From assembly GCA_032358255.1 (NCBI GenBank), contig JAULBX010027827.1:147412-211411 (forward strand): a stretch of 64,000 nt of DNA, in the 5' to 3' direction. The notes under the pieces are model-generated. The model saw only the letters and a list, made by a program, of their open reading frames with translations. It was not told where the DNA came from and did not search any database. A program made the translations under genes and the position numbers. Of the stretch, positions 23,312-34,151 are shown piece by piece. The first letter of the stretch is position 1; each line of letters starts with the position of its first letter. This DNA comes from Heterotrichella gracilis (lineage: Eukaryota; Sar; Xanthophyceae; Tribonematales; Xanthonemataceae).

Positions 23312-26300
23312 TCAGGCGGCACCCAGCGCGAGGCCTGCACCTGAGCCTCCGGTGGTTGCTGAGGTGGTGGGGGGCAGGGTCCCTCCTCGCAGCAGGGGGG
23401 CATACAGTGCTGCCAGCCTGGGGAGGTCAGGAATCTGCAAGGGGAGAAGAGGGCGAGGATGATCCAGCAGGGAGCTTGCTTCTAAATTTTTTGTGCAATT
23501 CCGCACAAGCTGCTCAGGCACACGTATATCCCCACCGCTCACTCCCCAGCAATAAAACGTAAACCATTGAGACAATACACCCCAATTTATAACTGCAATT
23601 GCAACTCAGAAGTCCTTCAAAGCTATTTACTGGCTTGAACATCGCAGTGGGTGAGGCTACTATGCAGGACATGTGCCAAGCATGCCCAGAGCCATGCACC
23701 ACCATGGGCTACCACCACACCAAGAAGAGTGCGAAACAAGCACAATCTTGCAGCGCCCTCCCCTTTCCCCCCCAGAAATGCAACAACAGCTAATCGATCC
23801 CCATTCCCCACCTGCGGTTGTACGTAGTCCCCGCAGAACCTGACCACTGCCATGAAGAGGGTGGAGCTGCGTGTGCGCGCGGCTGCCTCCAGGAATGCCG
23901 CAGGGGGGATGGTGGCCAGGCCGTGGGACTGGACCAGGCGCAGGGCCTGGATGAAGGGGGGGGGATGAGGCGGTGTTAGCATTTCTCTGGGATGAAACGA
24001 GGGAACAGTGCTGGTACGGGTCAGACGCAGGGTGTCTGTATGGTTACAAGATTTTCCTTAAGGGTAATGGGTGAGAACAGAGATGGCATGGGCTTCGGCT
24101 AATGCTTCACCCTCCAGACCCCCATCTCACCACCACTCCCACATCCACCCACCCACCTGCCGCACCCTCCCCTGCGCCAGCAACAGCCTTGCCTGCTGTG
24201 TGTGGCCCCCCAGCCTTGCATACACGTCAGCCGCCAGCTGGTCGCCAGGTGGCAGCGCGTGGGTGCGTGCAAGCACCTGGAGCCGCTCCGCAAGGGGGGT
24301 GGAGGAGAGGGAAGGCTGGGAGGAAACCAGCTGGGCCGCCTGCAGGGGGTGGAAGGGGAGGGCGTTGCAATTCATATCAGGCGATTAAAATTATAAACAA
24401 GCCACAGGATGGAATCGTCTGTCACTTGCTTTTCAGCCTGTGGTTCATGCAGATTCCCCTTCGCAACGGCTACCCAATTTCTAGAGTGTAAAACAACCAC
24501 AATCTTTATTCCAACTAAGTGGTCTTTGGACTGCGGCGGGCTTTTCATCATTATTCTATTATTCTGCTAACTTAATAGCGAGAAGAAAAAAAATATGTTC
24601 ATTAAAAGGACGAGAAAAACATCACCCACCACCCACCCTACCTACCTGCAGCACGTGCCCCTGCTGCACCATGATATCCAACAGCAGCACAGCCAGGCCC
24701 GCAGGCACCCCCACACCCGCAGCATCCGCCGATGCAATGCACGCGCTGACCACGGCCTGCAGGTAGGGCGCATCCACAGCCTCCTCTTCATGAAGCCACT
24801 GGAGCACGTGGGTCAACAGGTCCTGCGGGCGGTGGGGGTAGTGGGTGGGTGGGGGTGGGGTTAAATGGTGACTTTGTTGCATTCGGTCCAGTAGAAATGG
24901 GTGGTAATTTTGAATTGTTAATTATGTTATTCTGCCATTTTCTAATTGGTGCACGTAAGCAACATGGCAATAACACGAGGGAAGAAGTAAAGGTAACAAA
25001 ATAAAGGGCGTACATCCACGCTGCTACACCCATACTTGTCGCAAACCATATGGTCATTACCCCCCTTAGCTCATACCTTAGGCGAAATGATGTGCGCCGG
25101 CGCCGCTCCGCCCCCCGCCGCCGCCCCCTGCCCCGCAGTTGCCAGCGCATACGTTGCATGCAGGTGGTCCATCACCACACGCACCTGGTCTAAGGGGGAG
25201 CGCTCCTGGAGGAGGACCTGGGGAGGGAATGGGGGGTGAAAGGGTACAGGGTGGGTGGGGGGGTGGGGGGGGGGAGTCTTGTTATGATAGAGTTGAGATG
25301 GGCATTGAGGGGTACGGAGGAGGTAGGTCTGGGAGGGGCTTGGGGAGGGTATTGGTAGGGTTTGGTGTGTGGGGGCGGCATGCTGCCCCATGGGAAGCCG
25401 GTCAGGGCAGCCATCTACAGGAGGGCAATATGATGATAGCATAAGGGGTTTGCATTGGCAATGGCTGCATCGTGGGTAGAGCACAAAATGCTCGACGCGA
25501 TCGCGAATGAATATATGATATATTGTAGATACTGGCTTATTTTACGCATGTCTAATTGTAAATTGGACGTAAGATATATTTCCCCCACCTTGAGCACCCC
25601 TATCGTGAGCCCCTTGACGTCGCACCCAGGGTACAGCGCAGGCTGGCGCCGCTGCAGGAATGCAACCAGCACCGGCCAATCAGAGCAGCTCTCTCGAATG
25701 CCCTCCAGGTCAAGGTGCAGCCGCCACAGGGCGCCAGCTGGCGGGTCCAAAACGGCATCGGGGGGGGCGAAGCCCCAGGTGGCCCTGTATTGGTGGACTT
25801 CGGAGGTGGCGAGGGAGGGGGGGGAGGTGGAGGAGGAGGGGGAGGAGGGGACCTGTGAAGGGGTGCTTGTTGTCATTTGGTGTGTGTTGTTCATGGACCA
25901 ATTGTCAAAACATTCTGGGTGTACACTCCCAGTCCTCATATGCAAACAATCACTCCTCCAATATCATCCAAGCAACCATGGAAATGGTTGTAATTTGGGC
26001 TTGTAAGACTCCGTTGCAATGCATTGAGGTTGTTATGAAGTAGGATGAGTCCCCCTTATGCACCCGACCTGGCGAGTGACCGCCACCATGGGCAGCGGCT
26101 TGCACACCGGCTCGCTGGCAGGCTCACACATATACCAGTACCGATGAACCAGACCCTCAGCAAACCAGCCCCAACCCCATTTCACCCCCTGCCAAGCTAC
26201 GCAGGGGGTAAAATAGGTGCAAAAACGGATGCAATCCACCCACCTGGCGCGTGACCGCCACCATGGGCAGGGGCTTGCACACAGGCTCGCTGGCGGGTTC

Positions 26301-29287
26301 GCACACATCCAGCAGCAGCAGCAGCGCGGAGTCCGGGTGGTGCAGCAGGAGCACGTTGTCTGCGGCTGACAGGGCCACGTGGGGGGAGAACAGCTCGTAG
26401 CTGTGCTGAAGGATGACGGCGTCCCTGGGATGGGAGAGAAAAGGTTGGGGATCAAATGTAGCCCATTATGTCTCAATTTGTTTGTTTAGTATCAGTACTA
26501 GTGGGGCTGATGAATTGGGTGATGTGGTGAATGTAAATCCAACCCCAACTTTACTTGTAGAAGCGGTACATGTGCAGCCTGAGCCCAGTCCCCCCCACGC
26601 AGCATCAGTACCCCCCAAGCCCTAAAACCCAGATCCTAAACCCTGATCCCAATCACTCGTGGAAGCAGTACATGTGCAGCTTGCGCGTGGTTCCATCTTT
26701 ATAGCACCAAACCCTTTAAACCCTAAAAGAAAACCCTGTCCTACTTGTAGAAGCGGAACATGTGCAGCCTGCACGCGGTGCCCTACCACATAGCAGCGGT
26801 ACACCCTAAACCCTAAAACCCTGTACCCTTACTCCCCAACTTACTTGTAGAAGCGGTACATGTGCAGCCTGCGCGCGGGGCCATCCACATAGCAGCAGTA
26901 CACCCGCCCATACACAGTCACCAGGTGTATACAATCGGGACCCAGGGGTGTGTGGTGCGGGTGGGTGGGGGGGGAGGGCGCGGGTGCAGGGGCGTGCGGG
27001 GGCAGGCCCAGGGGGGTTACGCCTCCCTCTGAGAAGGAGGGGATGGTCAGCTGCGGGAAGATGTCAAACTGGGGGAGCTTGATGGCGCCAAGGGAGGTGA
27101 ATTGGTAGGCCTGGAAGAGGAGGACAAGGGGTGGGGAGGGGTGAATTGGTGTGCATGCAAGGGGATGAAAGGGGTGGACTCGTGGCCATGCAAGGGGAGA
27201 TAAGGGATGGAGGCACATTGGAGGCGAAAGCACAAGCCATACCAGCTCACTTGAACTGACCACATGGTTGAGAGTGTACTGACAAAGCATGACACGTGCT
27301 GCAATCTACAGTCCACTGGACGCCTATCACAATATCAATCTGCGCTTTACCCAGCCCAAACCCCGAGTCCGACCCTGCACACCTGCACCCTCCCCTGCGC
27401 CTCCCCCAGCCCGAGCAGCACCATGCGTGACTCATAGGTAAACAAACCCTAGCACCCACCCAAAAACCTTGAACCCTGAAAATAAAACCCACCTGCACCC
27501 TCCCCGGCGCCTCCCCCAGCCCCAGCAGCACCATGCGCGACTCGTGGGTGTGCACATGCCAGCGCACTCCGCAGGGCTTGGCCTCAACAAGGTTCAAGCC
27601 CTGGCCACCCGCCTGCAGAAAGGGGGGGGTTAGGGTTCAGGGTTCAGGGTTCAGGGTTCAGGGTTCAGGTCCTGACCACCTGCCTGCAGAAGTGTTGGAA
27701 GTGTGATCTAACATGTGAGGGAATACCATTACGAGCGAGTGGAAGTGAGAGGTTTGCAGTGTGCACTGAGAACCAGTCCTGACATCACAGTAGCCTGTGC
27801 CATCATGCAATGCCGGTCCTTGACCACACCCCACACCACCAGCGCCCACCTGCATTGCGTACACCTCCAGCCCCGCAGCCGTGACCATGACCAGGTCGGC
27901 TGAGGGGCACAGCACCCAGAAGAAGCCCAGGATGGTGTTGGTGCGCCGGCTGGAGCTGGGGCCCTGCAGGGTGTGGTGGTGTGGGTGGCGAGGGTGGGAA
28001 ATTTGCAGGTGGGTGGTGCGGGGTGTGAGGAATAATGCGCACGCCTGGTTGGCCACCATCACTTTGATAGATTTTGAACATGATATCCTACATCCCCATA
28101 CTCCACGCATTGCGCCCTGCACCCACCTGCTGCTCATGCACGCATCTTGTACCCATACCCCTAATCGCACCCGCACAAACAGGGTTGCCTGTGCACATGT
28201 TGACCCTACACCCAATGCACACAAACCCTACACCTCAAACCCTACCTGCACAAACAGGTTGCCTGTGCGCGTGTTGACAAACTCCACGTGCGTGGGGCTG
28301 CGCTGAAGCGCCAGCAGCGCCCCCCCGGGAGACATGCGCAGGGACGCAATGGGGCCGTCGCACTCGTCAAGGGGGATGACCTGCGGGAAAGGGTGGGATG
28401 GGGAGCATAACCCATTGTGGGCAGTGATGGTGGCCAGATGTTGAGGACCACTGCAAGGTGACGACGCATGTTGTTGATACTCAATGATAGTTAAGGATCA
28501 CGTGGTGAATGATCGTGTGGTCAATCGTCAATGGTGGTTGCTGATCGTGTGCTAGATGGATCGTGCGGTTGATCATCAACGGACAGGGTGTCATGAGCAA
28601 GCACACCAAACCCCGTTTCCTCCCCTGCATTTCCCACCTGCGGCTGCGCCCTGTCCTCCCCCTGCTCCCCATCCGCCCCTCCCCCAGCTGTGGGGTAGAC
28701 CTCCACCCTCCCGTGACGCACAAGCAGCACCTGGGGTGGGGAGTGCATCAGGGTGCGATGGGGTGTGCGTGACGGGTAGGGACAGGATGGGTTGCAATGG
28801 TGTGTTGCATGCTGCACATACATAGATGCACTCTGCGCCGCATGCGTGCGTGACGTGTCCGAGTGGTTGTTGTGATGATTGTGGTGGTGTGATGCAATGA
28901 TCACATGGTATACATCCATGCAGAACTGCTTGGCACCGCATGTGCAAGGCTGACTGCTACTCTTGCTGTAATTAAATGCAAATACCCAACCAATTAACCA
29001 GCCCACCTGCTGTCGTCATATGTGAGGTGCGAGACGCAGTCTGCGGGTACCAAACGGTGCAAACAGTGCCAGAATACTACTGGGATGCACGATGTGAACA
29101 GAAACAAGGCCATCTTGAAAATTATAAATTGATATTAAATCAAATTTTTAACTAAAAGTTTTGGAACGCAACTAAGTCACCAGCCCACCTGCTGCGTTGT
29201 GTCGTCATAGGTGAGGTGGGAGACGCCATCCGTGGGATAGCGCAGCCCGCTGTCTACCAGGCGCACTTGGGCAAGGGGGGGTGACAT
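23312..29287 (-). CDS. RMC1: RMC1 (Mic1/C18orf8) regulator of the MON1-CCZ1 complex
   Basis: Thirteen exons: 29287-29189, 28730-28638, 28380-28246, 27963-27850, 27612-27493, 27110-26845, 26424-26244, 25852-25589, 25217-25077, 24822-24646, 24339-24157, 23946-23812, 23434-23312. They give 676 residues (human ~657) and all phases agree. The N-terminal half is a WD40-like propeller region with VEFVNTRTGNLFV, NTILGFFWVL, GLEVYAMQ and YGRVYCCYVDG. The C-terminal half is the helical Mic1 domain with VMDHLHATYAL, LLTHVLQWLHEEE, LLLDIMVQQGHVLQ and STLFMAVVRFCGDY. RMC1 is the third subunit of the Mon1-Ccz1 exchange factor that activates Rab7 on late endosomes. The start at 29287 begins MSPPLAQVRLVDSG. 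Its start lies ~300 bases downstream of the ENY2 stop on the same strand. Five introns contain exon-edge echoes. Confidence 0.88.
26068..26135 (-). repeat. Exon-7 3'-edge echo in RMC1
   Basis: The last ~65 bases of exon 7 and its donor (real 26307-26240) are copied ~175 bases downstream on the minus strand. In plus-strand spelling ACCTGGCG.GTGACCGCCACCATGGGCAG is shared, continuing through GGCTTGCACAC.GGCTCGCTGGC. The copy differs at about eight positions. Confidence 0.92.
26557..26780 (-). repeat. Three exon-6 3'-edge echoes in RMC1
   Basis: The real exon end and donor (26885-26841) recurs as decayed copies near 26780-26742, 26690-26656 and 26590-26557. The plus-strand core is ACTTGTAGAAGCGG.ACATGTGCAGCCTG followed by .CGCG. 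Units are spaced about 85-100 bases apart and separated by runs of AAACCCTAAA. With the real edge this makes a four-unit head-to-tail series. Confidence 0.93.
27380..27436 (-). repeat. Exon-5 3'-edge echo in RMC1
   Basis: A copy of the end of exon 5 (real 27548-27490) shares ACCTGCACCCTCCCC.GCGC and CTCCCCCAGCCC.AGCAGCA in plus-strand spelling. The donor is retained. About four substitutions separate the copies. Confidence 0.92.
27628..27695. repeat. GGTTCAG heptamer array and exon-5 5'-edge echo in RMC1
   Basis: Five to six tandem GGTTCAG units (27631-27667), a variant of the telomere-like heptamer, follow the acceptor side of exon 5. They run directly into CCTGACCACCTGCCTGCAGAA, which copies the exon 5 start (CCTGGCCACCCGCCTGCAGAA at 27600-27620). 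The heptamers therefore lie exactly between the real edge and its echo. Confidence 0.88.
28172..28235 (-). repeat. Exon-3 3'-edge echo in RMC1
   Basis: In plus-strand spelling, GCACAAACAGGGTTGCCTGTGCACATGTTGAC copies the real GCACAAACAGGTTGCCTGTGCGCGTGTTGAC (28248-28278), with a one-base insertion that shifts the frame. AAACCCTAC blocks lie between them. Confidence 0.88.
28921..28978. repeat. Dispersed repeat, copy 1
   Basis: About 47 bases starting AACTGCTTGGCACCGC and containing TGTGCAAGGCTGACTGCTA match 57057-57106 at roughly 90%. The two copies lie 28 kb apart in introns of different genes, so this is a small dispersed repeat, not an exon echo. No target-site duplication or terminal inverted repeat could be defined. 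Confidence 0.8.
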
Positions 29288-29589
29288 ACCGGAGGGTACA
29301 CTACTCTCGGGCTGGAAGGAAACCCCTGCTGAGGGTACTGAGTGTGTGCTGACTGTGCTGTTGTGTACAAAGCCAGGTGTTGTTGCTTTTTGTGTGGCTG
29401 TTGCTGTTGCTGCTGGCGAGCAGGCGACCCTACTAAAGGGGTTTGTGTGGTTCGCTGTTATTACGAGGGCAGGGTGTCTTGGTATTGCTGTGAGTACTTG
29501 CCGCTGTGGCTGTTGGCAAGATGACGGTGCCCTATCAATGGGTTGGGATGGCTCAGCTCCACAACCCTTACCCAAGAATTTTATGTGGT

Positions 29590-30592
29590 TCAGCTGGTGA
29601 TGAAGTTTTTGATGCGCGCCAGCAGCTCCGCCTTTATGCCGTCCGGCACGGTTGCCCTCCCGTAGGGTTTTATCTCCTTCACCAGCTCAGGGATGGTCAC
29701 CTTGTCCACACCCCGCTCCTGAACAGCCTCTGGAGGAGACAAAACCCTAGGTCAGGGTTTTATGCAGGGGCTGTATGGCCTTTGCAAACAGACCATATCA
29801 TGAGGCACTTCAGACAAGTGTCACTGACGCACAGAGTCTGTGGAAGTTAAATCCTAGTGGTGTAAGGTTTCGTGCAGCGGCTGTAGGGTTTTGAGTGCTT
29901 TGAGGTTTTGGCATTGGTTGAGAGTGGCTAGGAGGAGCATCACTGCTGACAAGCCACTTGTGACGGACTACAGGTTTTGGGAGGTGGCTGAGAAGGCAGA
30001 GTGCACTTTTGGTGCGGTAGTGAAGGCTAACGTACCTCTGCACTTTTGCTTCACGTCGTCAGCCCAGCCGCACTCAGCAAGCTTCTCTTTTAACAGCTGT
30101 TTTAGTCTGCAATGACAAAGGCGCAGAGTTCAGTGGTTCTAATACCCGTCCAAGAAGGGGGAAACCAAGACCCCTTGGCAAGAGTGACCACCCACGCCGC
30201 AAGTGAATGCCTTTGCAGTGCAATACAAGGTTGAGCACCCAATTTCCCCTCGAGGTTGCGTCTCTGCCTCACCTGTCACGCTCTCCACTTTGCACAAACT
30301 GCAGACAGAAGGGGTGCGTGCGTGAGTTAGCTGGCATATGCATGCAGATGGAAGTTTGAGAGGAGCACTACGGTCCTTCACCCAGCAGAAACCCCGTGCA
30401 AACCCAGTTTGATACAACATCATAACTTCCCAAAGATGGGAAACATCTATAAGAAGCAACGCTTGAGAGCACGGCAAGGTGGCCGAAGCACACTACCAAT
30501 ACCTTGATTTCAATAGACTCCTCGAGCGTCAGTTCACGTTCAGCGTCCTCATCTGGGTCGGGTGTGGGTGGTCGGAACAGTGTCTTGGACAT
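29590..30592 (-). CDS. ENY2: Transcription and mRNA export factor ENY2/Sus1
   Basis: Four exons: 30592-30503, 30298-30273, 30106-30036, 29729-29590. They give 108 residues (human ENY2 101). Phases agree across the join FVQSGERDR-LKQLLKEKLAECGW, with exon 2 only 26 bases long. The family core follows: LKQLLKEKLAECGWADDVK, VTIPELVKEI, PYGRATVPD and KAELLARIKNF. ENY2 is a small all-helical protein of the SAGA deubiquitinase module and of TREX-2, linking transcription with mRNA export at the nuclear pore. The N-terminal 30 residues are acidic and longer than usual. Upstream it is divergent to the flavin-reductase gene, with 496 bases between starts. Confidence 0.95.
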
Positions 30593-31088
30593 CTTGGCGC
30601 AGCATTAACCCCTCCCTGGGTTAAACAAATGGCAATGGCAGGGCACTCGCTGAGCGACAGACGGGTGTCAACAAGCCCCTCCTTTATGCAACGCAGCGTG
30701 TATCGGAAAAAGTGGGTTTTAGATGCTGAAAGTCGGAGGGTTTTGGCCACTACTGCACCAGTCCGTTGTCTTTTGTTGGGGGTGAGTAATGCATGCATGT
30801 GGGGGTTCCACCAGGGGTGATACAGCAGTATCATATAATATATGCCATCGGCGCCACGAGCAAGCACCCGGTGCACAAACTATATACGGCTGTTTACAGT
30901 TCGCTGCCGGGCAAAAAACCTTGGACATATTTGTGTGCTGCTGTTCCGAACAGTGTTCGGTGGGTGCTTGCCAGCTCCTCCCATCGGGCCGCATGTGCAT
31001 TGCATGCATGCATAATTTGAGCCGACGCTGCCCACCCTCTTAACCCATAGCCACACCCTCCCGCCCCGACTGTACTCCTTGGTTGACC
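30593..31088. promoter_or_regulatory. Divergent intergenic region between ENY2 and the flavin-reductase gene
   Basis: 496 bases must contain both promoters. A TATAATATATG stretch at 30834-30844 is AT-rich, but it lies ~250 bases from either start. No coding sequence was recognised. Confidence 0.4.
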
Positions 31089-32677
31089 ATGGCCCCGGCG
31101 GGATTCCTATTGGGTGTTGCCACCGGTGCTGCGGCAGCCACAGCGTTGCTTTTCAAGCGACTGTCCAGTAGACCCACAAAGTGCGATGCCAACGGAGTAG
31201 CACCCACAGCAGATGGAGACGCAGATGGGGCCGATCCTTCTCCCAGTTTCATCATACAAACACCTCATCCCGAGTGGACGCCAGGCCAGCCACAGCCCTG
31301 CCCGTATGGCACCGAGATGATAGAGATTGACCCCGCTGGCATGCCCTCCAGCGCCATGTACCCCCTCCTGATCAGCACTGTGGTGCCTCGGCCAATCGCG
31401 TTCATATCCAGCTTGGACGCAGACGGCAACCGCAACCTTTCCCCGTACAGCTACTTTAACGCCATGTGCCACAACCCGCCTATTGTGGTGATAGGCACCA
31501 ACAGGAGCTCGGTGAGGGGAGGCACACCCAAAGACTCCCAGCTCAACATAGAGGCCACAGGGTGCGTACCCACGATTGTTGCCTCCTTGGGGCTGAGCTG
31601 GGAGCTTGTGCACGCGTCCAATGTTGTTGGGGACTGGGCACCAAGGGGTTTTGTGGGCACAACCATGCTGCATGGCTGCGAATGCTACTGGGGCAACTGA
31701 GGCCGCAACTCCTCTTACTGTGCCTCCAGTGCCACCAATTTTCCCTTCACAAATCGCCCAGCTTGTGATACACCCCGCCTGCAGAGAGTTTGTGGTGAAC
31801 ATCATGAGCGAGTGGTTTGTGGAGGCTGCCAACCACACCTGCGGGAACTACGACAGGGGGGTGGACGAGATGGCGCTCTCGGGCTTGACGCCAGTGCCGT
31901 CCATCAAGGTGCGTCCAATCAGCACGGTGACAGCCAGTGACTGCAATTATCAGCCAAGCACAGGGAGTCACGTGCCTATTGGTTGTATATTGAGGCGTGC
32001 AATTGTAGTGTATCTGTCTGGACACCTCCCACCCCTCACCCGGGTACTCCTGCTGTCGCTTGCAGGTGAAGCCCCCCAGGGTGCAGGAGTCTGCCATACA
32101 CATGGAATGCAAGCTGAAGGACATACACGACATCAAAAACAGGTTGGTGTGCTGTTTGGTGCGCCTGAACCCATTGCATCTGACCACAATCACTGCACTG
32201 AGAACCATTCTGATTCTCAGTCCAGTAGTTGTAGTATTGGCGGCACGCTGCAAGGCTGCAGGGCTGAAACTTTTGTTGGCATCTTCTGGCTGCATTGCAG
32301 TAGAACAGTCCTGAACAGTCACTCTCCTGAGACATACCCAGGCCTCACACGCCTCCATGCCAAATATAGAGAATGCCCTTGTGGGCTTTACGCCCCAGGT
32401 ATGCCCCTCCTACTCTTCCGCAACTGAGCCACACCCCATGATCCGCAGCCAAGGCCAGGTCACCGGGAGCATCATCGTGGGGGAGGTGGTCCTGCTCCAC
32501 ATCAACAAGGGCGTGGCCGCATCCAGCCCCTCGGGCCACACAGTAGTGGACCCTCAAAAGCTCCAGCCTGTGGCCAGGATGCACGGCAACTTCTACGGCA
32601 GGCTGTCCAACATCTACGAGCTACCCAGGCCAGACCGGTCTGCTGCGAATGGCGCGCCTGGGCAAGCCAAGACGTGA
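31089..32677 (+). CDS. Flavin reductase-like domain protein, membrane-anchored
   Basis: Four exons: 31089-31561, 31785-31908, 32066-32142, 32449-32677. They give 300 residues with consistent phase. Residues ~4-22 (GFLLGVATGAAAATALLF) form a hydrophobic N-terminal segment that could be a membrane anchor or targeting signal. From ~residue 90 the protein matches flavin reductase-like FMN-binding domains: LISTVVPRPIAFISSLDADG, NLSPYSYFNAMCHNPPIVVIG, KDSQLNI, TGEFVVNIMSEW (formed across the first splice), HMECKL and GSIIVGEVVLLHI. These proteins bind FMN in a split-barrel fold and either reduce flavin with NAD(P)H or serve as flavoproteins; the substrate is unknown. The start has an ACCATGG context. 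A stop-free alternative (31606-32427) is a frame shadow. Confidence 0.9.
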
Positions 32678-33482
32678 GCTGGCAACACAGCTGTGCTCCT
32701 ATGTACATACACCCAGCACTCAGGGACAGGGTCACGACTGACTTGACTTAGGAGCGATGCGTAGCTGCTAATATTTTAGTATGCCACCACTCGATTTTTC
32801 TGTTCGATTTTCTGTTCTTTCTTTCAGTGACATTGATCATGACAGCCTGCCATTGGGGAGCATTCAGTTGACAGTGGCATGGTCCCGCAAGACAGCCTGG
32901 GAGCGTGGTGTGGTGGACTGCATGTACACTTACAATTACATATAATGCTTTACAGCCCGGTTTGAAGCTTTGAGCTGCATGCACCGCTGGCGCAGGAATA
33001 CCCTGCAGAGTCACTGTATTGTGGTAGTGTAGTGGACGTTGCGCTGTGCAACTCGTGAACGTCAGGAACGAAACATCTGCTGGTGGTGGGGTTGAAAACA
33101 GCAGATGGGAGGCATTGGCAAACTGTAAACAGCACTTCCTATTTTCACTGGGGGCAAGCAAGAGGTGAAAACTCCCCATACTTGGAGACAAACCTCGTGG
33201 AAAAAACCTTGTACAAAACCACAGCAATACCAAGAACATAGACACGATTGAACGGCAAAGAGCACGATGCTGTACACAGTCAGCACAGCCAAAATTTTAA
33301 CAACAAGAGTGTACGGCAAAGAGCACGGTGGTACTGCACACAGTCAGCACAGCAAAATTTCTATGACATTAAAGTACAAAACGTCCTGGCCTAGGCTGTC
33401 ACATGATGCCATTTCAGCTACACTTAATACACTACATGGAGTGTGCTGCCTTCCTAGCTAATGTCAGTAAGATAGCCACAGC
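32678..33482. other. Convergent 3' region with a 47-base direct repeat
   Basis: The 805 bases hold the 3' UTRs of both flanking genes. Two direct copies of a ~47-base unit (33252-33298 and 33313-33360) share CGGCAAAGAGCACG and CACAGTCAGCACAGC and AAAATTT, separated by 14 bases. This is a local tandem duplication with small indels. No gene was recognised. Confidence 0.7.
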
Positions 33483-34151
33483 TTAGCCACGCCACCCCTG
33501 CTTCCCAGCATATCTGAGCACGTCCCCACTCTGCACCGCCATCAGGCCCCTGGCCTGTATGGCCGGGCTGCCACACCTCTGCCTCTGCGCAGTGATCGCA
33601 CGCTGCCGTGCCTTAAAGCCCTTGGCAGGGGGAGGCAGCGGCACCTGCAGCTCAGCAGCGCCCTTCCAGGACTGGTGCAAGGTAAGGACAGTGACCAAAA
33701 GGAGCTGTACATACTCCAAAGCAAGCCCTGCACCCGCCATGATCTCCAGCACACCCATGGGTCCGTTGGCGTTGGAAAATGTGGAGGCTTTGAACTCTGC
33801 TGCCACAGCCTTGGTCTCCTCGTTGGTGCACATGTAGCCCTTGGGGCCGTTCCTCCACGTGAAGCTCTCAGAGCCAAGGGCAAACACCAGCTCTTGTGGG
33901 GGTCCTAGCTCCCTGGCGCCGCTGTGCGTTGTTTCCAGGCAAGTAACGTACTCCCCCTCACCAGAGGTAACCACAAGGTTCCAACCTGAGGGTGAACTGC
34001 CCCGCCCAGCACGCTTCTCCACCAGCAAGGCCTTCTGATCTAGAAGGGCACTCCAGCCATGATACAACGTGCAACTGGCTGGTTCAAAAAGGAGCTTGCC
34101 CCAAGGACCCACGCACTTGCCATCCGCGAAAACTTCAAAACAGCAGCTCAT
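33483..34151 (-). CDS. Unrecognised 222-residue protein, single exon
   Basis: One uninterrupted ORF starts MSCCFEVFADGKCVGPWG and ends GKQGWRG, unusual here because nearly all neighbours are intron-rich. Residues 1-120 look like a beta-rich region with aromatic and glycine turns (FEVFADGKCVGPWGKLLF, GWNLVVTSGEGEYVTCLET, ESFTWRNGPKGYM). Residues ~128-160 form a hydrophobic helix (VLEIMAGAGLALEYVQLLLVTVLTL). The end is basic (KGFKARQRAITAQRQR). A beta barrel followed by a hydrophobic helix recalls Tubby/LURP-one-related folds, but that is a weak structural guess without a diagnostic motif. It is divergent to the aldo/keto reductase gene, with 755 bases between starts. Confidence 0.7.
   Translation of the reverse strand: MSCCFEVFADGKCVGPWGKLLFEPASCTLYHGWSALLDQKALLVEKRAGRGSSPSGWNLVVTSGEGEYVTCLETTHSGARELGPPQELVFALGSESFTWRNGPKGYMCTNEETKAVAAEFKASTFSNANGPMGVLEIMAGAGLALEYVQLLLVTVLTLHQSWKGAAELQVPLPPPAKGFKARQRAITAQRQRCGSPAIQARGLMAVQSGDVLRYAGKQGWRG

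Noticed and set aside
29287-30592. Single gene joining ENY2 and RMC1 sequences
   Set aside because: ENY2 has a stop codon at 29590-29592 and a complete family-length protein; RMC1 has its own start at 29287.
31107-31838. 243-codon open frame antisense to the flavin-reductase gene
   Set aside because: It is a shadow of the recognised exon on the opposite strand and spans its intron.
31606-32427. 273-codon open frame on the plus strand in the flavin-reductase locus
   Set aside because: It reads through introns in the wrong frame; the four-exon model with matching phases covers the same bases.
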